From Gammaproteobacteria bacterium (GTDB taxonomy: Bacteria > Pseudomonadota > Gammaproteobacteria > Pseudomonadales > Pseudohongiellaceae), in assembly GCA_017853205.1 (NCBI GenBank), contig JAFMKB010000008.1, positions 1 to 62,187 on the forward strand: a DNA stretch of 62,187 nt, given 5' to 3'. A program made the position numbers and the translations under genes. The notes under the pieces were generated by a model. It was not told the origin of the DNA, made no database searches, and saw nothing but the letters and a program-made list of their open reading frames with translations. Shown piece after piece: positions 15,922 to 24,350 of the stretch (position 1 is the stretch's first letter; the number at the start of each line of letters is the position of its first letter).

Positions 15922-16656
15922 TCAGAACCTAAGGCGTTTGAAAAGTCGCTGTGGAATCGCCTTTACGACCAACATGACGAAGCGCCAATAGCCGGGCGCA
16001 TAGAGTGTAGTACGGTTTTTTTGGATGCCTTTTACAATACAGCGCGCGACCCGTTCGGGCGTTGAGAATAACGGACCTTTTTTTAGCTCACGTGTCATCG
16101 GCGAGTCTACAAGACCCGGACGTATGTCGATGACGTTAACACCGCTGTCGTGAAGCCTGCCTCGCAGACCTTCTAAAAAAGTTGAGATCATCGCTTTGCT
16201 CGCGCCGTAGACATAGTTGCTGCGCCTACCACGATCCCCTGCCACCGAGGTAATAACGGCGAGCGATCCCTTGCCCTGCGTTTCAAAGTAGTTACCTAGC
16301 TCGACGAGTAACGACAGGGTGCTGATGACGTTCACATCGAGGCTTGCCTGCAACGCGTTGAAGTGACGTTCGCATTTTTCTTGGTCGGGCAGGACTCCGT
16401 GACAAATTATCGCGAGATCGATTGCGCCCAGGGCAGTTTCGGCTCTTTCAACCAGTTCTGTGTGACGTGCCGTATGTGTAATGTCCAATTCAACGAGGGC
16501 AACTTCCACTGCACCGCGAACGGTGATGTCGTCGCGCAGAGTCTCAAGCTTTGTTAAATCTCGCCCAACCAAAAATAAGCGATGGCCGTCGGATGCGTAA
16601 AGGCGAGCCACTGCCGTTGCAATAGCGGAGTTGGCGCCTATCAAAAGTATGTTCAT
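15922..16656 (-). CDS. dprE2: SDR oxidoreductase, DprE2-like (decaprenylphosphoryl-2-keto-ribose reductase)
   Basis: Classical short-chain dehydrogenase of 244 residues. It has the NAD(P)-binding LLIGANSAIATAVAR at the N-terminus, the catalytic Ser in ITSVAGDRGRR and the YVYGASK (Tyr-x3-Lys) active site near residue 150. The C-terminus, YAPGYWRFVMLVVKAIPQ, closely resembles that of mycobacterial DprE2. With the upstream DprE1-like oxidase it would epimerise polyprenyl-phosphoryl-ribose to the arabinose form, DprE2 doing the reduction. The frame extends 64 codons upstream into the preceding gene, but the Rossmann fold begins at MNILLIGA, so ATG 16656 is chosen despite a weak ribosome-binding site. 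The gap to the oxidase stop is 80 bp. Confidence 0.85.
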   Translation of the reverse strand: MNILLIGANSAIATAVARLYASDGHRLFLVGRDLTKLETLRDDITVRGAVEVALVELDITHTARHTELVERAETALGAIDLAIICHGVLPDQEKCERHFNALQASLDVNVISTLSLLVELGNYFETQGKGSLAVITSVAGDRGRRSNYVYGASKAMISTFLEGLRGRLHDSGVNVIDIRPGLVDSPMTRELKKGPLFSTPERVARCIVKGIQKNRTTLYAPGYWRFVMLVVKAIPQRLFKRLRF

Positions 16657-16736
16657 AGATAAGAGTCGGGCTCGCAGCGTGTGAGAGGCAGACTTTACAG
16701 GACTCGACGCAGGTTGAGTAGCCGTGAGGAGCCGCT

Positions 16737-18092
16737 TTAGCCGAGACCAAGTCTGCGTGACTGCAGGGAAGAGAATTGTCCACGCGGGTCTAATTTCTGT
16801 TTCAGTTCGGCGAATCGCTCCCATTGAGCATAAGACTGGCGGAAACACGCTTTGCTCATGCGCGCGTCTTTCGCAAGATAGAGCCGGCCCCCGTGCGCCA
16901 GGACGATCGCGTCGAGTTTGTCTAGCAAGGGGAAGAGAGAATCCTCATATTTAAAATCAAGCGCTAACGTATAGCCTTCGATGGGAAACGAGAGGAGATT
17001 GTTATTCGCCTTGCCAAACTTTTTTAGCACCGAGAGAAACGACCCTTTACCAGCCTGCGAGGCGCAGCTAAGAACCGCGCTGACGCAGGCATACGCAGAT
17101 TCCGGGGGGACCGCCAGCTGGTATTGCAAAAATCCCTTAGACCCGTAAAGCCGATTCCAGTTGCGCAGCCTTTCCAACGGAAAGAAAAACGCGTCGTAGT
17201 CGATTCGTTTGGGCGCGATGCGGTTTTTTTGCAGTGCGTAATAGGCGCTGTTGAATCCCATCATGGTGTATTTGTTGAGAAGGAAAGACGGCGCATCGAA
17301 GGGGATTTTGAGTTCGCTGCGTTTAATCGCGCGAAGGCCTTTGCGGCCTGATTTAGATTTCTCTCGAGCGTCTTTCTCATCAACGTGTTCGCCTAGGTAG
17401 AGCACCGAGCGACCCTGTGCCGCGCCAGATGCGAGGCAGTCTATCCACGCGACGCTGTATTTCGATTCGTGATGTTCATCCATCAATTCCATACAGTCCT
17501 GAAGATTGTCCGCCACGAGGGTGCGTTGGGCAATGTCTAACGAAGGCATTGGAACGAGTTTGATTGCGGCGTCGAGTATTATTCCAGTCAGCCCCATGCC
17601 GCCGCAGGTTGCATGAAATAGCTCGGAGTAAGCGTTGCGATTGCAGTTGATTATCTCGCCGGTGGCGAGCAGTACCTGCATAGACTCGACGTGGTCGCAG
17701 AAGCTGCCATCGATATGGTGATTTTTCCCGTGGACATCCGCGGCGATAGCGCCGCCAACGGTAACGGCTTTAGCACCGGGCAAGACGGGCAAGAATAGAC
17801 CCTTTGGGATTATGGTCTCGAGCACTTTTTCGAGACTCATGCCCGACGCGCAGCGCAGCACTGTATGACCATGGTCCGACGTGGTCAGGCTTGAAAAGTT
17901 GTCGAGATAGCGCGTACTGACGAGTGTTTCTGCGAGCGCGCTGTCGCCATAGCTGCGACCTGCGCCGCGGGCGATGATGGATGGGCCCCACTGGCCTGAA
18001 CCACCTAAGCTCTTCTCGATCTCAAAGGTCGAAATAGGCTCAATCAACCGCGACTCGAGGCGCGGGTATCTACCCCATCCAGAAAAGGTCAT
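16737..18092 (-). CDS. dprE1: FAD-binding oxidase, DprE1-like (decaprenylphosphoryl-ribose 2'-oxidase)
   Basis: Flavoprotein of the vanillyl-alcohol-oxidase fold: PCMH-type FAD domain in the first half (ARGAGRSYGDSAL, AVTVGGAIAADVHGKNHH) and a substrate domain. It matches mycobacterial DprE1 in length (about 450 residues), in the HGKNHH-x-DGSF segment and in GGRLYLAKDAR, which holds the catalytic Lys. The position of the benzothiazinone-reactive Cys387 of the M. tuberculosis enzyme (GWNVCVDF) reads GYTLALDF here, so that Cys is Ala. The frame also allows GTG 18113; ATG 18092 leaves the TFSGWGR start typical of the family. Neither has a strong ribosome-binding site. It is the first gene of the operon with the DprE2-like and HAD-UbiA genes, divergent from the IMPase gene. 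Confidence 0.88.
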   Translation of the reverse strand: MTFSGWGRYPRLESRLIEPISTFEIEKSLGGSGQWGPSIIARGAGRSYGDSALAETLVSTRYLDNFSSLTTSDHGHTVLRCASGMSLEKVLETIIPKGLFLPVLPGAKAVTVGGAIAADVHGKNHHIDGSFCDHVESMQVLLATGEIINCNRNAYSELFHATCGGMGLTGIILDAAIKLVPMPSLDIAQRTLVADNLQDCMELMDEHHESKYSVAWIDCLASGAAQGRSVLYLGEHVDEKDAREKSKSGRKGLRAIKRSELKIPFDAPSFLLNKYTMMGFNSAYYALQKNRIAPKRIDYDAFFFPLERLRNWNRLYGSKGFLQYQLAVPPESAYACVSAVLSCASQAGKGSFLSVLKKFGKANNNLLSFPIEGYTLALDFKYEDSLFPLLDKLDAIVLAHGGRLYLAKDARMSKACFRQSYAQWERFAELKQKLDPRGQFSSLQSRRLGLG

Positions 18093-18136
18093 ACTGGTCT
18101 CAAAGGTGTTCACTTAACGATTTTGCAGCTTAGTCC

Positions 18137-18148
18137 AGTCAGCTGACT
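18137..18148. promoter_or_regulatory. 12-bp perfect palindrome in the dprE1-like/IMPase divergent region
   Basis: AGTCAGCTGACT is fully self-complementary. It lies in the 169-bp region between the two divergent start codons, closer to the dprE1-like gene, where an operator could act on both promoters. No regulator gene is adjacent, so this is only a positional suggestion. Confidence 0.4.
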
Positions 18149-18261
18149 ATATCTAGCTTCCAAATGGTTTACACTCGCCAAACTCAGCTGTTTTGGTAAG
18201 CACGAGGACGGCAATTTTTTCTTTTCGCTTAACCCGCGCAATTCGCAATTGAAGGTAGATA

Positions 18262-19074
18262 ATGCAATCGACATATGAATTTTCTCTCGATGTTGCACGC
18301 CGAGCAGGAGCATTGATCGCCGAAAAACGCCGCAACGAGCCCCTGCAGCGCGATTTTAAGGGTGGCATCGAGATCGTCACTCAGGCAGACATCGCCGCGG
18401 ACGAACTCATTTCGGAGGCCATCCGTGCCACGTATCCGAATCATCAGATTCTCTCGGAGGAATCCTCGCCCGACCTAGGCCGTGTCCAAGATATAAGAGG
18501 GCCGCTGTGGATCATCGACCCGATAGATGGCACGGTGAACTTTGCCCATGGGCTCAATCAGTCGGGTGTTTCGATCGCTTTCGTTAATGAAGGTCAGATT
18601 CAGCACGGCGTGGTGTTTAATCCCTTTAGCGACGAACTCTTCGCAGCGCAGCGAGGGTGCGGCGCAACGCTAAATGGGACACCGATTGGTGTTGCGGAGG
18701 AGTCGCGTCTCGATCGCGCCATAATCGCCACGGGCTTTCCGTATGTTAAAACCGGTCTCGAACCCATGATCAAGCGCCTAAGCGTCATTCTGGCGGAGTG
18801 TGCAGACATCCGGCGGTTGGGCTCGGCTGCCTTGGATATCTGCTTTGTCGCCGCAGGCAGGCTGGATGGCTATTACGAAAGCCTTAGCGTCTGGGATTAC
18901 GCAGCGGCGCAGCTCATCGCAAAAGAGGCTGGAGCGGTCTACGGGCATTTCGGTGACGTACCCGAAGGAGATGACCCGCAATTCTGCAGCGCTGACATCT
19001 TGGTCGCGAACGCGGCACTTTTCGAGCCTCTCAGAGCGCTACTGCGTTCGGCTAGCGACAATGCCGCAGTCTGA
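18262..19074 (+). CDS. Inositol monophosphatase family protein
   Basis: Mg2+-dependent sugar-phosphate phosphatase fold, 270 residues. The metal ligands are in EESS near residue 70 and in DPIDGTVNFAHG near 90; the third site is WDYAAAQLIAKEAGA near 213. The GIEIVTQADIAAD element is the usual loop motif. Such enzymes hydrolyse inositol-1-phosphate, histidinol-phosphate or 3'-phosphoadenosine-5'-phosphate, or act as SuhB; the substrate cannot be read here. A good ribosome-binding site (AAGG) precedes the ATG. It is divergent from the dprE1-like operon, so a role in supplying or trimming a phosphosugar for that route is possible but unproven. Confidence 0.88.
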   Translation: MQSTYEFSLDVARRAGALIAEKRRNEPLQRDFKGGIEIVTQADIAADELISEAIRATYPNHQILSEESSPDLGRVQDIRGPLWIIDPIDGTVNFAHGLNQSGVSIAFVNEGQIQHGVVFNPFSDELFAAQRGCGATLNGTPIGVAEESRLDRAIIATGFPYVKTGLEPMIKRLSVILAECADIRRLGSAALDICFVAAGRLDGYYESLSVWDYAAAQLIAKEAGAVYGHFGDVPEGDDPQFCSADILVANAALFEPLRALLRSASDNAAV

Positions 19075-19188
19075 GGTATTGACTTGAAGGCTCGGAATTC
19101 GTAAATTCGACGCGTATAAAACTGATTTAAAAAGATTTTTCCTCATACCGCAGCACATTGCGTCCAGTATTTAGGATAGGAGTCAGAC

Positions 19189-20898
19189 GTGAAAAAAACC
19201 AACTGTTTAATCGCCGCGGTCGCTGCGGCGGGCGCTGCAGGGTTGCTTCCCAGCGCTTTGATTGCCGCCGATAGAGTGGGGGATTTCTCCCTTCTCGATC
19301 AAGATGGCTATTACCATTCTATGAGCTGGTACGACGACCACAAGACCATCGCTCTTCTGGTTCAGGCCAACGACAGTGCCGCGACGGCAGCCGCTGTGCC
19401 CGACTTTGCGCAGCTCAAGGCAAGCTATGAAGACGCGGGCGTCGAGTTTTTTATGCTCAACCCAATGGGCAAGCGAAATCGCGCAGAGGTGAAGGCCAAG
19501 CTCGCGGAATACGGTGTCGACATTCCTGTGTTAATGGATGATGCACGTGTGATTTCCGAGACGCTCGGTATCGAACGAACCGGCGAAGTAGTGCTGTTCA
19601 GCCCGAGTTCCTTCGAAGTTGAATACCGCGGCGGTCTTGCCGGCGCGAAGGCAGCAATCGACGAGATCTTGGCTGGCGAGGCGGTAAGTGTCGCGATGAC
19701 TGAAACCAATGGTTCGATGGTGAGCTACGAGCAAATGACGGCCGTGCCTTCTTACTCAAAAGACATCGCGCCGATACTTGCGGAAAACTGCGCTGCTTGT
19801 CACCGTGAAGGGGGTATCGCGCCGTTTGCGATGGACAGCTATACAATGGTCAAAGGCTGGTCGCCGATGATCCGCGAAGTGTTGATGACAAAGCGTATGC
19901 CGCCGGGTCAGATCGACGGTCATATTGGCGAGTTCATCAACGACATGCTGATCGAAGACCAAGAAGTGCGTAACATCATCGCTTGGGTGGAAGCCGGTGC
20001 GCCGAAGGATGACGCTAACGACCCGCTGGCAGAGCTTACGTGGCCCGAGACAAAATGGGCGTTTGGCGAGCCCGACTACATCATTAAAGTGCCACCTCAG
20101 TCAGTACCAGCGACCGGTGTACTCGACTACCGAGACGTGGCAGTGCTTATCGATATTCCTGAGGATCGCTGGCTACGTGGTAGCCAATACATTGCGGGCG
20201 ACCGCACTGTGTTGCACCATACGATCAACCGGCTCGATTTTCCCGGCGAAAGCCGCGGTGGGTTCCTCGGCAGAGGCGATCCCGATAAGGCAAGCATCAC
20301 CGCGTATATCCCCGGTGCGACGCCGCGGCTAAATCCGCCCAATACCGGTGGCTTGATCAAAGCGGGATCTGTGCTCAATCTCAATCTTCACTACACGACA
20401 AACGGACGTGAATCCGTCGATGCCGGTGAAATTGGCCTTTGGTTCTACCCAGAAGGCGAAATACCCGAAGAGCGTATGTCTGGTCAGTGTGCTTGTATTT
20501 TCCCAAATACGTGGACGACGATTCCGGCAAACGACCCTGCGTTCGAGCAAACCGCGTCGATCATCGTTAAGAAAGATGCGAAGCTCCACAGTTTCCTCCC
20601 GCACATGCACTTCCGCGGCAAATACATGCGTTTTTATGCGGACTATCCTGACGGCACGCAGGAGGAGCTGATCAACATCGCCCAGTACAACTATGCTTGG
20701 CAACTAAGCTACACCTATGCCGAGCCTAAGTTTGTGCCCGCGGGTACTAAAATCACTGCAGTTGGGGCTTTTGATAATTCGGCTCAGAATCCTGCGAACC
20801 CAGATCCGGAGCGAGATGTGCCTTGGGGCCAGCAGAGCTGGGACGAAATGTTCTTCGGCGCAGTCAACTGGAAGTATATCGATCAAGGCGGCGATTAA
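19189..20898 (+). CDS. Exported redoxin-cytochrome c-PHM-like copper monooxygenase fusion
   Basis: Exported 569-residue protein with three domains. A signal peptide (residues 1-26) leads to a thioredoxin/peroxiredoxin-like domain (30-165) in which the usual peroxidatic Cys position reads QANDSAATAAAVPDF, without Cys. A heme domain has C201-AAC-H205 and a KRMPPG segment. The rest resembles the peptidylglycine-hydroxylating monooxygenase (PHM) core: H343-H344, H401, H472-M-H474 and M554 match in order and approximate spacing the CuH (two adjacent His plus one) and CuM (HxH plus Met) ligands. Substrate and product are unknown. The start is GTG with AGGAG six bases upstream. A strong terminator follows, shared with the convergent RND gene. 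Confidence 0.82.
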   Translation: MKKTNCLIAAVAAAGAAGLLPSALIAADRVGDFSLLDQDGYYHSMSWYDDHKTIALLVQANDSAATAAAVPDFAQLKASYEDAGVEFFMLNPMGKRNRAEVKAKLAEYGVDIPVLMDDARVISETLGIERTGEVVLFSPSSFEVEYRGGLAGAKAAIDEILAGEAVSVAMTETNGSMVSYEQMTAVPSYSKDIAPILAENCAACHREGGIAPFAMDSYTMVKGWSPMIREVLMTKRMPPGQIDGHIGEFINDMLIEDQEVRNIIAWVEAGAPKDDANDPLAELTWPETKWAFGEPDYIIKVPPQSVPATGVLDYRDVAVLIDIPEDRWLRGSQYIAGDRTVLHHTINRLDFPGESRGGFLGRGDPDKASITAYIPGATPRLNPPNTGGLIKAGSVLNLNLHYTTNGRESVDAGEIGLWFYPEGEIPEERMSGQCACIFPNTWTTIPANDPAFEQTASIIVKKDAKLHSFLPHMHFRGKYMRFYADYPDGTQEELINIAQYNYAWQLSYTYAEPKFVPAGTKITAVGAFDNSAQNPANPDPERDVPWGQQSWDEMFFGAVNWKYIDQGGD

Positions 20899-20917
20899 GC
20901 CTCGATCATCCTAGTTT

Positions 20918-20956
20918 GAAAAAGCCCGACGCTCTCACGAGAGTCGGGCTTTTTTG
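20918..20956. terminator. Rho-independent terminator, probably bidirectional
   Basis: AAAGCCCGAC and the complementary GTCGGGCTTT pair in a GC-rich stem, extended by CTCTC/GAGAG around a short loop with a two-base bulge. An A-tract precedes and a T-tract follows, so it can terminate the fusion gene on the plus strand and the RND gene on the minus strand. Confidence 0.9.
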
Positions 20957-20996
20957 TGTCTGAAGAGACGCGGAACTGATCGATTCAGTAAGGAAT

Positions 20997-23306
20997 TTAG
21001 AAAACGTTAGGTGCGAATCTGCGGAGAATCGCCGGCAAGTAAAAGAGATCCAGCAGCAATGCGAGCACCACAATCGGCACGAGCAGCTGAGCTGCCTGCT
21101 GAAAGTAAAGCGTGTTGGCCCATATCAGAATCGTTGCCCCCATCGCTAAAACGAGGGTCGTGATACTCAGGGCAGGGCCAGCCGTCAGAATTGCTTCGTT
21201 CATTGCAACCTCGCCTTCGATTCCCTCGCGCCGTCTGTGCAAGTAGTGGCTAAGCAGATGCACGCTGTCATCAACAACAAGGCCAATGCTAATGCTAAAC
21301 AGCATCATAACGAACGGATTTATCTGGCCTACGGTAATAGCCCAGATGCCGAAGACGATTGTCGCAGGAAGCAAATTGGGGATGATGCTCAACAGACCGA
21401 ACTTAACACTGCGCAAACCGACTACGAGGCAGAGCGTGATGAGAAGCAGACTAAGCGAATAGCCTTGTAGTAGTTCGACAGTGACGAGTTCATCCATGCG
21501 CGAGAAGAGAAGCAGTGTTGACCCGTGCAAAAGCTGAGCCTCGGGAAAGCGGCGAGCAAACTCCTCGCTCAGCAGCGAATCGGTCGCTAGTAATTCTTTG
21601 TTGGTCGACGGTGTCGCGTTGAGGAAGAATCGCGTGAGTGCAAAATCTTCGGTGATGAAGTCGCTAAGAGGGAAATCGTCACTCTGAACCACGGCGTAGG
21701 CGAGGAGTGAATTTGCCACCGCATCGGTGTCATCAGGGATGCGATAAAACTCTGGTTTGTCTTGGTGCTGGGCGCGGTTAACGGCGCGCGCAATGTCGAC
21801 AATGCTCGCGACGGATTCAACGCCCTCTTGCTCGCTAGCCCACACGAAATACGCGTCTAGTCGGGCGAGAAATTCGGGGTCTATGGCGCCGTCTACCCTT
21901 CCTGTTTGCACGCCATAGGTGAGAAGTGGGCCGCGATTAATGCTTGCGCCTACGATGTCATAGTAGCCCGTGAGTTCAGGGTCGCTTCCCAGAAAATCGA
22001 GGCGGTTAAAATCCGATTCATTAAGTGGCAGAAGCGCAAGCGTCACGACCGCGAGCAGTGTGCAGCCCCAAAATATCCCGCTATCGAAGCGTTTTCCTAA
22101 CATGACAAGGCTCGTTAGAAGCGAGGATGTGCGTTCACTGTTAGTAGGAATCACCTCGACCTTCGGCGCGAGAAGCATGAGTAGGGCAGGAAGAAAGGTA
22201 AGGGTAAGAACGAAACCAAATCCGATACCTATGCCAACGATAACGCCAAAGCCCTTGATCGCAGGAGAGGAGCAAAGCAGTAGCGACACGAAGCCGATTG
22301 CCGTCGTGAGTGCAGCGAGTGAGATAGGTACGACATTGTGCGCAAGGCTCGCCACCATTGCGTCGATTTTAGTGGCGCCGTATTCGAGGCTTTGGCGAAA
22401 GAGTGAGATGATGTGCACGCTGTTGGCGACAGCGATGATGACGACTATTAGAGGCGCGATCACCGAAATGCTGTTGAAACTGAAGCCGCTGTAGGCGAGA
22501 AAGCCGAGTGTGCAGAGGCAGGTCGCGAGGGTATGAGTGAGAATGCCGACGCCGAAACGGATAGAGCGGAAGCAAAAACAGATGACTAGCACGCAGAGAA
22601 TGATGACAAAAGGGAGGAGCTGCGAGAGATCATCAAGCATCGCTTGCTGACTCGATTGCTGGAGAATCACATCGCTCATCGCATAGACACCGATTTCTGG
22701 ATGCGCGGTACGGAGTGAATCGCGGAGGTCTTCGATGGCCAGCGCCGTGCGCTTCCGGTCCTCCCCCTCGAGTTGATCGACCCAAAGAGAGATAATCGCG
22801 AACGTGAGCTGACCTTCGCCTGCGAGCAGGCTATTGGTGAGCAGACGGTCAGCGAGAGCAGGTTCGAGTAGCGCATCGAGCTCATCTTGACTGTAGCGGT
22901 CTAGCGGGAATTGGAACAGACGGGTTTGGCTTTCGGGCGAATAAAAGTCTAGCAGCGAACTGAGGCGCTCAGCATAGGGAATTTGGGTGTAGCGTGCTTT
23001 AAGTTCACTAAGCGCATCTATCATGCGGCGATCGAACACTGTTGCATCCGAAGGCGAAGTCAGCGCAAATCGCACTTCGAGGGTTGTTGGGAATTGCGCC
23101 TCTAGCGTTTCCACTTCAGGCAAAAAAGGATCGCTTTTAGTCAAAAGGGCATCGAGCGAGGTATCAAATTGACTTTGTGGTATGACGCTAGCGAGCAGAA
23201 TGCAGACTGCAACCGAAACCAAGGCAAGTAACAGGCGCCAAGTGACTAAAAACTCTGCGAGGTGAAGCCGGCGCGACTGCGAACTGCGCTCATTTTGAGC
23301 ATTCAT
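20997..23306 (-). CDS. RND/MMPL superfamily exporter
   Basis: Inner-membrane protein of 769 residues with the RND repeat pattern: one helix near residue 30, a periplasmic domain (45-220), five or six helices (230-390), one helix near 415, a second periplasmic domain (440-610) and five or six helices (620-765). The helices carry the sterol-sensing-domain-like segment (PLIVVIIAVANSVHII and FSISIGLVVDDSVHL, with the acidic residues expected for proton relay). This is the MMPL/PatchedC-like class that exports lipids or hydrophobic compounds rather than the AcrB drug-efflux class (about 1,040 residues). No periplasmic adaptor or outer-membrane factor is adjacent. AAGGG precedes the ATG. It is convergent with the fusion gene and divergent from fpr. 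Confidence 0.86.
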   Translation of the reverse strand: MNAQNERSSQSRRLHLAEFLVTWRLLLALVSVAVCILLASVIPQSQFDTSLDALLTKSDPFLPEVETLEAQFPTTLEVRFALTSPSDATVFDRRMIDALSELKARYTQIPYAERLSSLLDFYSPESQTRLFQFPLDRYSQDELDALLEPALADRLLTNSLLAGEGQLTFAIISLWVDQLEGEDRKRTALAIEDLRDSLRTAHPEIGVYAMSDVILQQSSQQAMLDDLSQLLPFVIILCVLVICFCFRSIRFGVGILTHTLATCLCTLGFLAYSGFSFNSISVIAPLIVVIIAVANSVHIISLFRQSLEYGATKIDAMVASLAHNVVPISLAALTTAIGFVSLLLCSSPAIKGFGVIVGIGIGFGFVLTLTFLPALLMLLAPKVEVIPTNSERTSSLLTSLVMLGKRFDSGIFWGCTLLAVVTLALLPLNESDFNRLDFLGSDPELTGYYDIVGASINRGPLLTYGVQTGRVDGAIDPEFLARLDAYFVWASEQEGVESVASIVDIARAVNRAQHQDKPEFYRIPDDTDAVANSLLAYAVVQSDDFPLSDFITEDFALTRFFLNATPSTNKELLATDSLLSEEFARRFPEAQLLHGSTLLLFSRMDELVTVELLQGYSLSLLLITLCLVVGLRSVKFGLLSIIPNLLPATIVFGIWAITVGQINPFVMMLFSISIGLVVDDSVHLLSHYLHRRREGIEGEVAMNEAILTAGPALSITTLVLAMGATILIWANTLYFQQAAQLLVPIVVLALLLDLFYLPAILRRFAPNVF

Positions 23307-23408
23307 GTTTTTCCCTTCTTGTCACTTCTTGAGGATTCCCTGTCGATCGGTCACGAACCGCCTAGTGTTCATATTCCGACAAGTTATAAGAACCCTCGTT
23401 ATTGGTTT

Positions 23409-23437
23409 TTGCAGGACTAGCAGATAGTCCCTATAAT
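23409..23437 (+). promoter_or_regulatory. Sigma70-type promoter of fpr with internal inverted repeat
   Basis: TTGCAG at 23409-23414 and TATAAT at 23432-23437 are separated by exactly 17 bases. The spacer region contains the perfect inverted repeat GGACTA-GCAGA-TAGTCC (23414-23430), a position where a bound repressor would block RNA polymerase or an activator could remodel the spacer. The fpr TTG start lies 132 bp downstream of the -10 box, leaving a leader of about 120 bases. Confidence 0.75.
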
Positions 23438-23568
23438 CCGCACTCTTTTGAGCTATCAAGTACTGCCGACTTAAAGCAGCGCATGATCGCTATTTGGTGT
23501 GAATCTCACAAGTACTTACGCGCGTATCCGAATTATCCGATCTAAAACCCCTTGCAGGAGCTAGACAG

Positions 23569-24339
23569 TTGGCCGCTATTACCACGCAACGCGTCACCGC
23601 AGTGAATCACTGGAACGACACGCTTTTCAGTTTTAAGACCACCCGCGACGCGGGGCTCAAGTTCGAGAACGGCCATTTTGTCATGATTGGCATGCACGTA
23701 GAGGGTAAACCGCTCATGCGTGCCTACAGCATCGCGAGCCCTAACTACGAAGAGGAGCTCGAGTTCTTTAGCATCAAAGTGCCAGACGGTCCGCTGACCT
23801 CGCGCCTTCAGAATATTCAGGTGGGTGATGAGCTTCTTGTGAGTAGCAAACCCACTGGCACGCTTGTAGTCGACCATCTACTTCCCGGGCGCAATTTGTA
23901 TCTAGTTAGTACCGGCACGGGTCTTGCGCCGTTCATGAGCATCATCCAAGACCCCGAGGTCTACGAGCGCTTTGATAAAATTATTCTTACGCACGGCGTG
24001 CGCGAGGTCTCTGAGCTTGCCTACGAAGAGTTTATTACCTCAACTCTGCCAAACAACGAGTTCTTCGGCGAGGAAGTGCGCGAAAAACTTATCTACTATC
24101 CTACCGTCACGCGAGAAGAATTCCGCACTCGTGGCAGACTTACCGATGCTATGTCCAGCGGAAAGCTGTTTGACGAAATAGGGTTGCCAATGCCAACTCT
24201 CGATGACGACCGCTTTATGATTTGCGGCAGTCCGTCTATGCTAAAAGACACCTGCGCCATCATCGAAGCCTGGGGCTTTAAAGAGTCGCGCCATGGCATT
24301 CAGGCGCATTATGTTATCGAGCGAGCTTTCGTCGAGTAA
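23569..24339 (+). CDS. fpr: Ferredoxin/flavodoxin-NADP+ reductase
   Basis: Cytoplasmic FAD enzyme that transfers electrons between NADPH and ferredoxin or flavodoxin. The 256 residues match the bacterial subclass. The FAD motif RAYSIASPNY is near residue 45, the NADP-binding GTGLAPFMSI near 114 and FMICGSPSMLKD near 221. The C-terminus, YVIERAFVE, resembles the family's usual aromatic/Glu end. The start is TTG, with GGAG eight bases upstream and no better ATG nearby. A clear promoter with an internal inverted repeat lies upstream. Its stop is 11 bp from the stop of the convergent ovoB-like gene. Confidence 0.92.
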   Translation: MAAITTQRVTAVNHWNDTLFSFKTTRDAGLKFENGHFVMIGMHVEGKPLMRAYSIASPNYEEELEFFSIKVPDGPLTSRLQNIQVGDELLVSSKPTGTLVVDHLLPGRNLYLVSTGTGLAPFMSIIQDPEVYERFDKIILTHGVREVSELAYEEFITSTLPNNEFFGEEVREKLIYYPTVTREEFRTRGRLTDAMSSGKLFDEIGLPMPTLDDDRFMICGSPSMLKDTCAIIEAWGFKESRHGIQAHYVIERAFVE

Positions 24340-24350
24340 GCCGCTTTCTC

